Assembly (NCBI RefSeq): GCF_000827555.1
Contig: NZ_CDOI01000173.1
Coordinates: forward strand, 1 to 63,670
Source of the DNA: Capnocytophaga canis
GTDB taxonomy: Bacteria > Bacteroidota > Bacteroidia > Flavobacteriales > Flavobacteriaceae
Direction: 5' to 3'
DNA length: 63,670 nucleotides
Shown: positions 26,755-35,716 of the stretch, piece by piece
How positions within the stretch are numbered: the stretch's first letter is position 1
How the letters are laid out: the number at the start of each line of letters is the position of its first letter
The notes under the pieces: generated by a model
What the model saw: the letters and a program-made list of their open reading frames with translations, nothing else
Databases searched by the model: none
Told to the model about the DNA's origin: nothing
Made by a program: the position numbers and the translations under genes

Positions 26755-29700
26755 TTATTTTCTTTTGACAACCAACATCGGTAACAATATAAAAATTCCT
26801 ACCAGCGAAAAGAGCAATCCTCCCATCGTTCCTGCAGCAAGTGGAAACCAAAAAGCCTCTCTTTTAAGTCCGATTACAAAAGGGATAAATCCTAAAATAG
26901 TAGAAATTATGGTAAGTAATATCGGAATGATTTTACTGTTCCACGCTTTCAAATAAGCTCTTACTGAGGAAAGATTAGGGTATTTTTTACGAAGACCGTT
27001 ATACTCATTTAAAATGTAAATATTAGCATTTACCGTAATCCCTGAAAGCAATACGAACGAAGCAAATCCGCCTTGATCAAAATTCAAATCGAAACCATAA
27101 AACGTAAGAAATACTCCAATGAACGATATAGGAATAATCAAAATAACTATAAAAGGCTGTTTAAGCGAATTGAACAAAATAGAAGTAGTAAAAAAGATAA
27201 TCGCTATGAGCAGTCCTAATAGCCAATATTGTTTTTTATCTTTTCCCCAATTCCAATTCCAGCCTTGTTTTTCGGCTTTATATCCCGAAGGAAGACTGTT
27301 GTTGAGCTTTTCTATCTCTTTTTCGAGTACTTTATTTCCTTGCTGAGAAGAACCTATGTAATTAAACTGTACTACCAACCGGTACTGTTGATTTTCCTTA
27401 GCGATTTCCTGAGGAGCTTGTCCTTTGGTGATTTGAGCAAATTGATTCAGTTTATGAAATTGTTCGTCAAAATGATTTCCAGCGTGTTGCAATGCCCAAA
27501 TATCGTATGTTTTGGACTGCTTGCTGTGAAGTACGATATCTTCATTTTGTCCGTCAACAAACAATCTTCCTACCCAAATATCTCTCCCAAACATACTCGA
27601 AAGCGAATTAAACAATCGAGAAGGAGACATATTCTGAATGGCAAGTTGTTTTTTATCTAAGTTAAACATAAATTCTTGATAATCATCTTTATAATAAGAC
27701 ATATCTGAACCGATGGTTACTTCTTGGATACGACGATGTTTCAGTAAATTATTTTTCAGAGAGTCTGCCCAAGTGTTCAACTCATCGTAGTTATATCCCA
27801 ATAATTTTACAGAAAAACTTCCCGCAGTTTCTTTCACGTCATTGCTAAATCCTCTGTCTTCCAGTCCGAAAACGCCCCAACTACCACCACCCAATTCCAA
27901 GGCTTTGGTAATCACACTATTTTTCAGTCTGTACGGAAATCCCGAGCGTTCCGCTTCCTTGGTAAAATACACAGAAATGGAAGCTCTGTTAGGGCTATTT
28001 ATAGAGGTTTGAAACTGTTTTATCTCAGAAAAAGTAGAAAGATAACTTTCCATTCGCTGTACCAAAGTATTCATCTGAGAGAGTGTAGTCCCGTTGGGCA
28101 TTGAAGAGGTGATGGTTAAGACCATTTCCTGATTTCGGTCAAAATATCCCCGCTCATATACGTTCTGAACAAATAAACGCAAGGTTCCTCCAAAAACCTT
28201 ATCCGTTATGGGTTTTATTTTTTCTTTGTAAGTTGCCGTATTGAAAACACTATTGTACAGCTCCGCCCATCGAGTTTCCTTATCAATTTTATCGGGAAGC
28301 AAAAAAACAGGTAGTCCAAACAAAAGAATAAAAAATACATATACAGCCCATTTCCCTTTCTTTAAAAGCAAAATGATTTTTTGATAAAACAGGCTCGTTT
28401 TTACGATAAAACGCTTCGATATACGGAATTTCTGTCGCGATTTTCGTGTTTTGTTAGCGATTTTAATTCTTTCCATCATTGCAGGTACGAAAAACAAGGC
28501 AACGAGCAACGAAACCGCCAAATTAATAACAATTACCATCGCAAAATCTTGCAAATTGAGTCGCAATCGTTCATCTAAAAAGAAAATCATACAAAGAGCT
28601 CCGATGGTAGTTAGTGTAGCTGCCAAAATTGGTAAGAAGACCTTTCGATTATTTTTGGTTTGCAAATGATCGGTCATTATGATAGTATTGTCTATCATCA
28701 AATTGAGGGAAATGGTAATCCCTGCCAGTGAATAGAGTTGTATTTCCAAACGTAAAAAATAATACAGCACAACAGCTATTGCCAGATTGATGAACAAACT
28801 GCTAACGATAAGGAACAGATATTTAAAATTTCGTGAGATGAGCAATACAAAAGCCAATAAAATCAGGATAGTAAGCCCACTTCGGAAGTAAATTTTGTTG
28901 AGTTCATCTTTGATGTATTCGGTAGCGTCGTAACTCTGATGTAATTCATACCCTTGCGGAAGATTTTTTCTAATATCTTCCATCAATTTTTTGATTTCGC
29001 TACTCAACTGCAATTGATTGGCATTTTCTTCTGCCGAAATGGAAATATAGATGGAATTGAGTCCGTTGATACGATAATAGCTTCGGGGAGCTTGTTCAAC
29101 CCTACTAACATTTACTAATTGATTCAAATAGAGTATCTTTCCGTCTTTATTGGTGACAGAAATTTTGGAAGCGTCAAAAGTTTCTTTTTCAGAGGCATCT
29201 CCTAAGACAACTCGTGCAAATTTTCGAACATTTCCACTATCTTCAATTTCTCCAATACCCAAAAATTGTGTATTATAATGCAACTGTATGGCTCGTTGGA
29301 TTTCGTCCACACTTACTCCCATTCGGTTCAGTTGGTCGTTGTCGTATTGAAGTTGCCATTCCATAGGAGTTGCTCCGTTTACATCCACTTTGTAGATACC
29401 TTCAATCTCACTAAGTCGGGGTTTGATGCTATTTTCACAATAGTTTTGAATAGTAATAGGCGGTGCTGAAGCATTGAGCGTATAATTTAGAAAAGGGCGG
29501 TTAGCATTTTCATCAGGACGACGCACTTGCAATTGTGGATAAGAAACACTTCTTGGTAAATCGCCCCACAACTGCCTTATAACGGTGGATGCCTCAAAAC
29601 GAGCAACATCAATGGAAGTGTGTTTATCCATTTCCAAGGAAACGCTTCCCCAACCATTTCCCGAACGAGAAGTAATTTTTTTAATACCTTTAATACGGGA

Positions 29701-29901
29701 AAGCATCGCTTCTATCTTTGAAGTAGCTTCCATTTCCACCACACGCGATGCACTTCCGGGCATCGAAAAAGACACCGTCAGAGCAGGGAGATTTTGGGAG
29801 GGTGCTAACTTTACAGGCAATAAAGGAACAAGTGCTATTCCCGCTAAAGAAATGCACAAAAACACTAAAATAATGCTGAATGAAGATATTTTATTTTCCA
29901 A
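26755..29901 (-). CDS. RND efflux permease with TTG start and altered proton-relay residues
   Basis: A 1048-residue RND permease with the usual duplicated layout (12 membrane segments, two large periplasmic loops). The N-terminus MENKISSFSIILVFLCISL enters membrane segment 1. The only usable start is TTG 29901: an in-frame TAG lies three codons upstream and the next Met is near residue 47. In the membrane, the AcrB-type Asp pair of TM4 reads Asp-Asn (SLNLMIDNTIIMTDH, about 402), and the TM10 lysine position reads Asn (SGITVNANIYILNE, about 952), by-eye alignment. A TolC gene lies upstream beyond the propeller genes, but no membrane-fusion protein gene is present nearby. Confidence 0.88.
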   Translation of the reverse strand: MENKISSFSIILVFLCISLAGIALVPLLPVKLAPSQNLPALTVSFSMPGSASRVVEMEATSKIEAMLSRIKGIKKITSRSGNGWGSVSLEMDKHTSIDVARFEASTVIRQLWGDLPRSVSYPQLQVRRPDENANRPFLNYTLNASAPPITIQNYCENSIKPRLSEIEGIYKVDVNGATPMEWQLQYDNDQLNRMGVSVDEIQRAIQLHYNTQFLGIGEIEDSGNVRKFARVVLGDASEKETFDASKISVTNKDGKILYLNQLVNVSRVEQAPRSYYRINGLNSIYISISAEENANQLQLSSEIKKLMEDIRKNLPQGYELHQSYDATEYIKDELNKIYFRSGLTILILLAFVLLISRNFKYLFLIVSSLFINLAIAVVLYYFLRLEIQLYSLAGITISLNLMIDNTIIMTDHLQTKNNRKVFLPILAATLTTIGALCMIFFLDERLRLNLQDFAMVIVINLAVSLLVALFFVPAMMERIKIANKTRKSRQKFRISKRFIVKTSLFYQKIILLLKKGKWAVYVFFILLFGLPVFLLPDKIDKETRWAELYNSVFNTATYKEKIKPITDKVFGGTLRLFVQNVYERGYFDRNQEMVLTITSSMPNGTTLSQMNTLVQRMESYLSTFSEIKQFQTSINSPNRASISVYFTKEAERSGFPYRLKNSVITKALELGGGSWGVFGLEDRGFSNDVKETAGSFSVKLLGYNYDELNTWADSLKNNLLKHRRIQEVTIGSDMSYYKDDYQEFMFNLDKKQLAIQNMSPSRLFNSLSSMFGRDIWVGRLFVDGQNEDIVLHSKQSKTYDIWALQHAGNHFDEQFHKLNQFAQITKGQAPQEIAKENQQYRLVVQFNYIGSSQQGNKVLEKEIEKLNNSLPSGYKAEKQGWNWNWGKDKKQYWLLGLLIAIIFFTTSILFNSLKQPFIVILIIPISFIGVFLTFYGFDLNFDQGGFASFVLLSGITVNANIYILNEYNGLRKKYPNLSSVRAYLKAWNSKIIPILLTIISTILGFIPFVIGLKREAFWFPLAAGTMGGLLFSLVGIFILLPMLVVKRK

Positions 29902-30061
29902 TATTTTCTATCTAATTCAAATTTTTAACCCAATAACTCATTCTTGATTTTGAAAAAACAAAGGAAAAAATAGTTATCTTATTCATTTTAAAAATTATCA
30001 AAAAATGCCAAAATCAATTTAAGTTAGAAGACCATTTTATAATGCTCAAAAATTCAAAGGC

Positions 30062-31048
30062 TTATTTCTTTGGAAATTCGTAAATCATAAAACAATCTTG
30101 CTCAGGATATTTAACTCCCACTAATAAATCATTCCATATAACAAAATCCTTAAAAAAGGTGTTTAATTGATATGTTTCTATTAACTCACCTTCCAACGAA
30201 TATTTGTCGATAAACGTTTTTATATCCTTATCCATTATTTTTCCGCCCTCCTGATTTATTCTGTAAATGAAAAAATGTTCCGATGATGCCAATACTTTAA
30301 AATTATATACCATCGCTTTTCCATAATCCACATTGTCATTGGAAGAAGGAAAAGCTTGATTTTCATATAAAATAGTCTTCAACAATTTTCCACTTGAAGA
30401 AATAATATCAATTTTCGGAATATATTGATATGCGTAAACAAAAATGTCCTTTTTAGAAAGTTTTGTCCAATATCCTGTTTTTAGATTTATAGGAATATTT
30501 AAATTGTTGATTTCTTCAAAAGAAAATAATTCATTTAATTCGCCAACTGAAGTATCATAAGTAACCAACCGAAGTCTCTCACCATCTTTGGTGTCTAACA
30601 CGATTTTATTTTCAGTGAGCAACATAGACAGAGGAGTTTCTTTTATAAATAATCCTTTCCATAATTGACTATTTTTCTTGTTTATAATGCAACTAAACCC
30701 ATCTTTTGCGAAATCAAATACAAAAAGAGAATCGCTCTCTGCATGAATTATCAAAGGCATCAAAAAATCATTCGGACCGCTCCCTTTATATCCAATATTT
30801 CCTATATGTTTCAAATCTTGCAAATCATATACACTAAAAATGGTATCTGTTGCTGAATTTCTAATTACCAAATTGGAATTGTTTGTTACTTGCATTTGTT
30901 CAACATTCAGCAACTGGTTTATAGGAATGCTATCCTTAAAGAACAATTCCACAGGATTATCACTGAATTTCAATGTCTTATCCTTCTGTTCACAACTTAC
31001 GAAAGTAAAACATATGCAAAAACAAACAATTCCAATATAGCTTTTCAT
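30062..31048 (-). CDS. 6-bladed beta-propeller lipoprotein (third of three)
   Basis: A 328-residue lipoprotein: signal and lipobox FTFVSC (Cys19), then a propeller whose signature loop reads IGYKGSGPNDFLMP with blade motifs such as DSLFVFDFAKDG. It belongs to the Bacteroidota 6-bladed propeller family (DUF5128-like) that commonly accompanies NVEALA peptides. It begins 15 bases after the NVEALA gene stop, so the two are co-transcribed from the NVEALA promoter. A binding or scaffold role at the cell envelope is likely; no enzymatic residues are evident. Confidence 0.82.
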   Translation of the reverse strand: MKSYIGIVCFCICFTFVSCEQKDKTLKFSDNPVELFFKDSIPINQLLNVEQMQVTNNSNLVIRNSATDTIFSVYDLQDLKHIGNIGYKGSGPNDFLMPLIIHAESDSLFVFDFAKDGFSCIINKKNSQLWKGLFIKETPLSMLLTENKIVLDTKDGERLRLVTYDTSVGELNELFSFEEINNLNIPINLKTGYWTKLSKKDIFVYAYQYIPKIDIISSSGKLLKTILYENQAFPSSNDNVDYGKAMVYNFKVLASSEHFFIYRINQEGGKIMDKDIKTFIDKYSLEGELIETYQLNTFFKDFVIWNDLLVGVKYPEQDCFMIYEFPKK

Positions 31049-31063
31049 AACTCACAAAATTAT

Positions 31064-31348
31064 TTAATTTACTGAACAAGCCTGAGGGTCGTAACCTTCA
31101 GCTGAATTACACCAACAATCTCTAAAAACTTCTTTCCGCTGCGTCGGGATATTGGTCGTTGCAAACCATTTTTTATACCCATTCTTAGAGCAATCATTCG
31201 TATTCCCCTCTCCATCAGCCAATGCTTCTATATTAGCTAATGTTATTCCACTCAATTCAGTAGTATCATTATCAATACTCTGACTAATTCCATAACTGCT
31301 TATCGCTACAATACCTGTAATTAGTAAGCTTTTAAAAATTTTACTGAT
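31064..31348 (-). CDS. NVEALA-family peptide precursor (non-AUG start, ATC or ATT)
   Basis: Encodes about 94 residues: a lysine-containing hydrophobic N-terminal signal (SKIFKSLLITGIVAISSYGIS), the family motif LANIEALADGE, and a C-terminal part with four cysteines (DCSKNG, DCWCN, QACSVN). NVEALA proteins are small exported peptides of unknown function found next to propeller lipoproteins. Upstream of the signal there is no ATG, GTG or TTG before an in-frame TAA at 31357-31355. The plausible starts are ATC 31348 or ATT 31351; ATC would be one base from ATG. A two-box promoter ends about 25 bases upstream, supporting an expressed gene. An internal TTG at 31255 would remove the signal, so I rejected it. 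Confidence 0.8.
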   Translation of the reverse strand: MSKIFKSLLITGIVAISSYGISQSIDNDTTELSGITLANIEALADGEGNTNDCSKNGYKKWFATTNIPTQRKEVFRDCWCNSAEGYDPQACSVN

Positions 31349-31373
31349 AATGTTTTAGTGTTAAAATTTTCTA

Positions 31374-31404
31374 CAAAGGTAGTAGTTACTTTACATTTCA
31401 CAAA
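31374..31404 (-). promoter_or_regulatory. promoter of the NVEALA peptide gene
   Basis: On the minus strand TTTG is followed after 19 bases by TACCTTTG (31381-31374), a full match to the Bacteroidota consensus. Transcription would start near 31370, about 20 bases before the presumed non-AUG start codon. It lies within the gap after the second propeller gene, so the peptide and the third propeller have their own transcript. Confidence 0.78.
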
Positions 31405-31506
31405 TTATTTTCTAAATTAATTTACATCTCCTCTCTCCCTTAAAAATCAAAGAACAAGATGTATTTTCGTGTTTTGAAAAATATTCAATAAAGAAATGCC
31501 CAACTT

Positions 31507-32643
31507 CTATTTTAATTTTCCGATAAATAACAACGAATTATCATCTTCTTTGAGGTTATTTAGGTTAGGATATAGCTCATTTATCTTATTTTCAATAATC
31601 CACGAGAGGTGTACCATAAACATTACCGTACTGTTTTCTGCAAAAAAAGTGATATCCGATTCTTGAAAAGGCAATTCCTTTCCTTTTGAAAATAAATCAT
31701 CTACAATTTTGTTATAAGAAAATGACTTACTTGTTTTTTTATCGTATGAAATCAGGTATTTTTCACTTTGTTTGAAACATTGAAAATATAATTTTGTTTG
31801 GGTTTCAAATGCGTTGTATGTGGAGTTTATGTAACCATACTTTTTAAATTCTTGGAAGAATTCGAACACATTTGAAAAATTGTTATCCTCATAAAATGAT
31901 GGAGGTACGTTCTTTCCATTGTATGAAATGACATATTTCGGCTTTAATTTATTTTCTTTAAAATTGTAAATGGTGTCATTAAAAGGCTCAAAAAACAACA
32001 TTTCATCTCCACTTTTATAAAAGTGTACCAAGTTTAAAATGTGTAAAAACTTACTCTTTTTTTCGTCTATCCCATAAAAGCGATAACTTTTCCCTTCATT
32101 ATCAAATATATTGAATTTGTACGCATTATTGTTATCTCTCTCGTTTCCGCTGTAAACAAATAAATCTTTATTAGTGTCTCGAGTAAATTTAACTGCCCAA
32201 AAATTCAATGGAATTTCACTTAAATAATCTCCATTATGGTTGTACTGCAATATTTTCTTCTGACGCTTGTCAAGGACTTCAATTTTTTTCGAATTATCAT
32301 CAACATAAAAATCTGAAATACCCAAGTACTCCCCTGCTCCATTGCCTTTGCGGTCGATATTTTTAACAAAATTTCCCTCATAATCAAATAATTTGATACT
32401 TTTATTACTTTCAATAAAAATGAACTGATCGGAAAATTTTAGCTGAGCTCCATCTGTAATCAAGGATAAATCGGTTGTTTGTAAAGGCACAATCTCTACC
32501 GAAGAAAAAATATCTGAAAGATGAATAGTATTATCTTCTAATTTAACGTCAACTTGCAGATAATCAATCGATTTATTTTCCGAGTTACAACTGATTACAA
32601 GCAAAGTAGCTATTAAAGATAAGGCATTTCTAATAAATTTCAT
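31507..32643 (-). CDS. 6-bladed beta-propeller lipoprotein (second of three)
   Basis: A 378-residue lipoprotein with signal and lipobox LVISC (Cys19). The family signature is clear: NIDRKGNGAGEYLGISDFYVDDNSKK, followed by VLDKRQKKILQYNHNG, i.e. the GxGxGEY loop and blade repeats of the Bacteroidota 6-bladed propeller family. It starts 62 bases after the first propeller gene without a visible promoter, so the two are probably co-transcribed. It shares architecture but limited sequence with its two neighbours, suggesting old duplications rather than recent copies. Function unknown. Confidence 0.82.
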   Translation of the reverse strand: MKFIRNALSLIATLLVISCNSENKSIDYLQVDVKLEDNTIHLSDIFSSVEIVPLQTTDLSLITDGAQLKFSDQFIFIESNKSIKLFDYEGNFVKNIDRKGNGAGEYLGISDFYVDDNSKKIEVLDKRQKKILQYNHNGDYLSEIPLNFWAVKFTRDTNKDLFVYSGNERDNNNAYKFNIFDNEGKSYRFYGIDEKKSKFLHILNLVHFYKSGDEMLFFEPFNDTIYNFKENKLKPKYVISYNGKNVPPSFYEDNNFSNVFEFFQEFKKYGYINSTYNAFETQTKLYFQCFKQSEKYLISYDKKTSKSFSYNKIVDDLFSKGKELPFQESDITFFAENSTVMFMVHLSWIIENKINELYPNLNNLKEDDNSLLFIGKLK

Positions 32644-32705
32644 TTTTTAAATCATTATTTATCAATTGCTAAAAAATAAACCTGCTATTTTTTCACTACT
32701 AACTT

Positions 32706-33785
32706 TTAACAGAATGGGATTAGATTCCATTGTATGGCTGTCTTCCGAATCTGCATCGGCTTGATTTTCCACTGCATTGAGTCCATTACGAAATAGATAA
32801 AACCACCATGCATATAGAGAGGAGTTAGAGATACTTTTTCCATAGTTATTATGTTATGGAATAATCTGTTCTTACTAAAATCTTCAGTAGATACAAAAAC
32901 GGATAACAACTTCTGATTATAGAAGAAATTGAAGTAAACAAGATTTTCATCCATCATAAAATTATCTATTAGATAAGCAACATTCTTTTCTTTTTTTAAA
33001 TAATCTAAGAGTTTTTGTCTATCGTAATTCAACACATTCTCAGGCAGATTGTTACTTCCAAAATCTATGTGTACAAAATTTCTTACGCTGTCTTCATTTA
33101 CAAGTTTAATATAATTTGAAAAAGATTTTGTATAAAAGTTTTTTTGAGCATATGTAAATAGAGGTAATCTTAAATCCCATTCTATTTTTTGAGGGTCATA
33201 CACGAAAGATTCCTCTTTTTTGATGAGATTAAAATCATTATCAAACAACAACACATGGTGACATTCTTGCCCTTCACCGTCACAATAATTAGTTACACCA
33301 ATGAAATTTTCCCCGTTAGAAGAGATAAAACTAATATCATATGGTATTTTTTTCTCGTGAGTGAATGTAGAACCTTCAAAATATAGAATTTTTCTCTGAT
33401 CTGCATCTAAAATTAACAACGATCCTGTTTTCTCATCGATAGTAAAGTCATCTAAGGACGAATATTCTCCTGGTCCTTGCCCCGAACGATCTATTTTGTA
33501 GATAAATTTTCCTTTTTCATCAAAAACGAATATAGCCTCTGCAATCTCCTTATCAAGAATATACATATGGTTATTCTTTATTAACATTTTATCAATATTA
33601 CCCAATAAAGAATGCTCTGTACTCTCAAGAGGTATCGTTTCAGAAAATTGAGCTTGTTTAATGTCAAAAAACAGCTCTTTTTTGTTTGGGTCTATTTTAA
33701 TTTGATTGTCACTTTGAGGACGTATTGATTCATTTTTACAAGAAATCAACAAAAGAAAGGAAATAAGGTACGTAAACTGTTTCAT
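32706..33785 (-). CDS. 6-bladed beta-propeller lipoprotein (first of three)
   Basis: A 359-residue lipoprotein: signal with lipobox LLISC (Cys16), then the family signature IDRSGQGPGEYSSLDDFTIDEKTG and the blade motif LLILDADQRKILYF. It is the propeller gene nearest to tolC, with a full two-box promoter of its own. It heads the propeller / NVEALA set. These lipoproteins are presumed to be envelope-anchored binding proteins; which ligand or partner is used is unknown. Confidence 0.82.
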   Translation of the reverse strand: MKQFTYLISFLLLISCKNESIRPQSDNQIKIDPNKKELFFDIKQAQFSETIPLESTEHSLLGNIDKMLIKNNHMYILDKEIAEAIFVFDEKGKFIYKIDRSGQGPGEYSSLDDFTIDEKTGSLLILDADQRKILYFEGSTFTHEKKIPYDISFISSNGENFIGVTNYCDGEGQECHHVLLFDNDFNLIKKEESFVYDPQKIEWDLRLPLFTYAQKNFYTKSFSNYIKLVNEDSVRNFVHIDFGSNNLPENVLNYDRQKLLDYLKKEKNVAYLIDNFMMDENLVYFNFFYNQKLLSVFVSTEDFSKNRLFHNIITMEKVSLTPLYMHGGFIYFVMDSMQWKIKPMQIRKTAIQWNLIPFC

Positions 33786-33814
33786 TTTTATAATTATACA
33801 CTACAGAACTTTGT

Positions 33815-33846
33815 CAAAAGTAACAATTAATTTTACTATTAACAAA
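33815..33846 (-). promoter_or_regulatory. promoter of the first propeller gene
   Basis: On the minus strand TTTG (33846-33843) is followed after 20 bases by TACTTTTG (33822-33815). The start would lie near 33811, about 25 bases before the ATG at 33785. The upstream box overlaps the end of the tolC-like gene's 3' flank (stop at 33852). Confidence 0.75.
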
Positions 33847-33851
33847 TTATT

Positions 33852-35324
33852 TTAATTCAAACTATCAAAATCAATTTGTATGGATTCCCCTACTTCAAAA
33901 TCAAATAAGGTATATTTTCGTATTTTGTAATAATTCAACCAATAGTTTCGAAGTGCCGAAATATAATTGCGTTGTGCTTGTTGGTGTCGGTCATTGGCAA
34001 GGGTAAGACTGTTAATGTCCGCTTTACCAATGATAAATCGTTCTTGAGTCTGTTGATATGCTTGTGATGCCAACTCCAAGGCTTCCTGTGCACTAACAAT
34101 AATTTGCTGTTGTACCTGAAAGTCTCCCAAAGTCATCAGTATTTCCTCTTCAATTTTAATTTCTTCTTGTTTGGTAGAGAGTTCCGCCACCGAAAGATTA
34201 CTTTTTGCCACATTGTACTTGCCCTTATTCACACCCCAATCCAAAATCGGAACAGAAAGCGTGATGGCAAACACATCCTGCTGTAAGGGGGAGTTATAAA
34301 CCTTGTCAAAACTCGGAGCTACTTGATTAAAACCTACACTTGCCGAAACACCCATATTAAATCTCGCTTCTCGCTTGGTTTTATCCACCGTCTTTTGTAG
34401 TTCCAATAGCTGTATTTTTTGTTTTAAGAAGTTAGGATTGTTTTTCTTGGCATAACTGAGTGCTTCTTCAGGGTTTATGGTGATGTTTTTTACCTTTTGG
34501 GGTATATCCAACAAAATTTTAGTATCTTTTTCCAAGTTTAAGTAAGAAACCAACGCAAACATTGCTCTTTTTACACTAATTTCAGCAGTTTGTAAAGCAT
34601 TTTCAGCATTGATTTTATCCAAATGTAGCGTCATGAGGTCAGACTGGCGAATGGCAGCGATTTCAAAACGTTCTTTCCCGATGCTGTATAACGTATCTGC
34701 ACTTTGTATTTTTTCTTTTGCTAATTTGTATTCCGCTTGTGCCATCGCTAAGTTAAAAAAGTAGCCGGTAGCCTCTTCTGCTGTTTGTTCCAAGTTATAA
34801 AGAAGCTCTTTTTGGGCAGCTTCGTATTTGATGGGTTCGATTCTTTTTTCCCACTTAAACGGATTATACCCCAAAAGTTGCTGTCTGTATCCTATACGAA
34901 TGGGTACGCTTGAATATTGTGTAAACTTATTGTCGCTAAAATTACGATGATACCCTAACTCTGAGTCTACAAAAAAGGTTCCCCCTAACCAATCAAAATT
35001 CTGAATTAGAGAAAGGTTTCCGTGTGAAAACAAGGTTTGTTGTGGGCGGTACACATCGATATTTTGTTGGGAATCATACCGCCTTACAAAATCCCTATTG
35101 TAACGCAAAGGCGTCATACTCAGTGAAAGAGAAGGTAATCGGTTTGCTTTGAACGACTTAAAACTCCAATAATTCGATAGGTACATATTTTTTGCCTTAA
35201 ACGAAGCTATAGACTGACCGTTTGCCATCGTCACTAACTGCTCCAAAGTTAAAGTCATTGTTTTCTCTTGGGAAAAAGAAAAGAAGAAAAATAGGATAAA
35301 TAGTAAAGATAATACTGCTTTCAT
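33852..35324 (-). CDS. TolC-family outer membrane efflux protein
   Basis: A 490-residue exported protein: signal peptide MKAVLSLLFILFFFFSFSQ, then the duplicated helical architecture of TolC-like channels with long coiled-coil-prone helices (EATGYFFNLAMAQAEYKLAKEK, and ALELASQAYQQTQERFIIGKADINSLTLA in the second half). The second half shows the typical RFxxGKAD-SLT pattern. It would form the outer membrane exit duct of a tripartite pump. The nearest inner-membrane partner is the RND permease 4 kb downstream, separated by the propeller/NVEALA genes. It has its own two-box promoter. Confidence 0.88.
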   Translation of the reverse strand: MKAVLSLLFILFFFFSFSQEKTMTLTLEQLVTMANGQSIASFKAKNMYLSNYWSFKSFKANRLPSLSLSMTPLRYNRDFVRRYDSQQNIDVYRPQQTLFSHGNLSLIQNFDWLGGTFFVDSELGYHRNFSDNKFTQYSSVPIRIGYRQQLLGYNPFKWEKRIEPIKYEAAQKELLYNLEQTAEEATGYFFNLAMAQAEYKLAKEKIQSADTLYSIGKERFEIAAIRQSDLMTLHLDKINAENALQTAEISVKRAMFALVSYLNLEKDTKILLDIPQKVKNITINPEEALSYAKKNNPNFLKQKIQLLELQKTVDKTKREARFNMGVSASVGFNQVAPSFDKVYNSPLQQDVFAITLSVPILDWGVNKGKYNVAKSNLSVAELSTKQEEIKIEEEILMTLGDFQVQQQIIVSAQEALELASQAYQQTQERFIIGKADINSLTLANDRHQQAQRNYISALRNYWLNYYKIRKYTLFDFEVGESIQIDFDSLN

Positions 35325-35362
35325 AATAATGACATGAGTTTCATTCCAAATAAAGAATAACG

Positions 35363-35394
35363 CAAAAATATAAACATTCTATCTTATAAACAAA
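35363..35394 (-). promoter_or_regulatory. promoter of the tolC-like gene
   Basis: On the minus strand TTTG (35394-35391) is followed after 20 bases by TATTTTTG (35370-35363), a full consensus match. The predicted start is near 35359, about 35 bases before the ATG at 35324. Confidence 0.76.
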
Positions 35395-35716
35395 AAGAAA
35401 CCGTCCAAAATGTTAAAATACAAAACTTTTATCATCTTGAACAGCCCTTTAATACGCTCAACTTGGAAACAATAAAGCTACCTCAACCGTTTTTTGCATT
35501 ACTGATTTCCGTAATTACCCATCAAATTTTACAAAATATTACTCAACCCATATTCGTATACAGTACCATTAATACCAAGTCCGTATATTTTTTTGGCATT
35601 AGTAAAATTTTTATTTTTATTTGAGGTCATAAACACACAAATTCCCTAACTTAACTTAATTAAATCAGGGAATTTGCCTATTGATTGAAAATCTACTCTC
35701 AGAATACGAAAGTAAC
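35395..35716. other. gene-free stretch with a possible terminator
   Basis: Between the tolC promoter and the end of the M48 protease gene no gene is visible. It contains a 9-bp inverted repeat AAATTCCCT (35639-35647) / AGGGAATTT (35667-35675) that could end the M48 transcript on the minus strand, although the following bases are only moderately T-rich. The remainder is AT-rich with no other structure I could support. Confidence 0.5.

Noticed and set aside
29266-29469. Plus-strand frames within the RND gene
   Set aside because: Shadows of a well-supported 1048-residue protein; no independent signals.
31064-31255. Short version of the NVEALA gene from TTG 31255
   Set aside because: It would remove the hydrophobic signal and begin inside the peptide; the frame continues upstream with a proper signal and a promoter fits the longer form.
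24178-35394. Reading the NVEALA block as a bacteriocin operon
   Set aside because: There is no modification enzyme, peptidase-type ABC exporter or immunity-like gene; peptide export is only a hypothesis.
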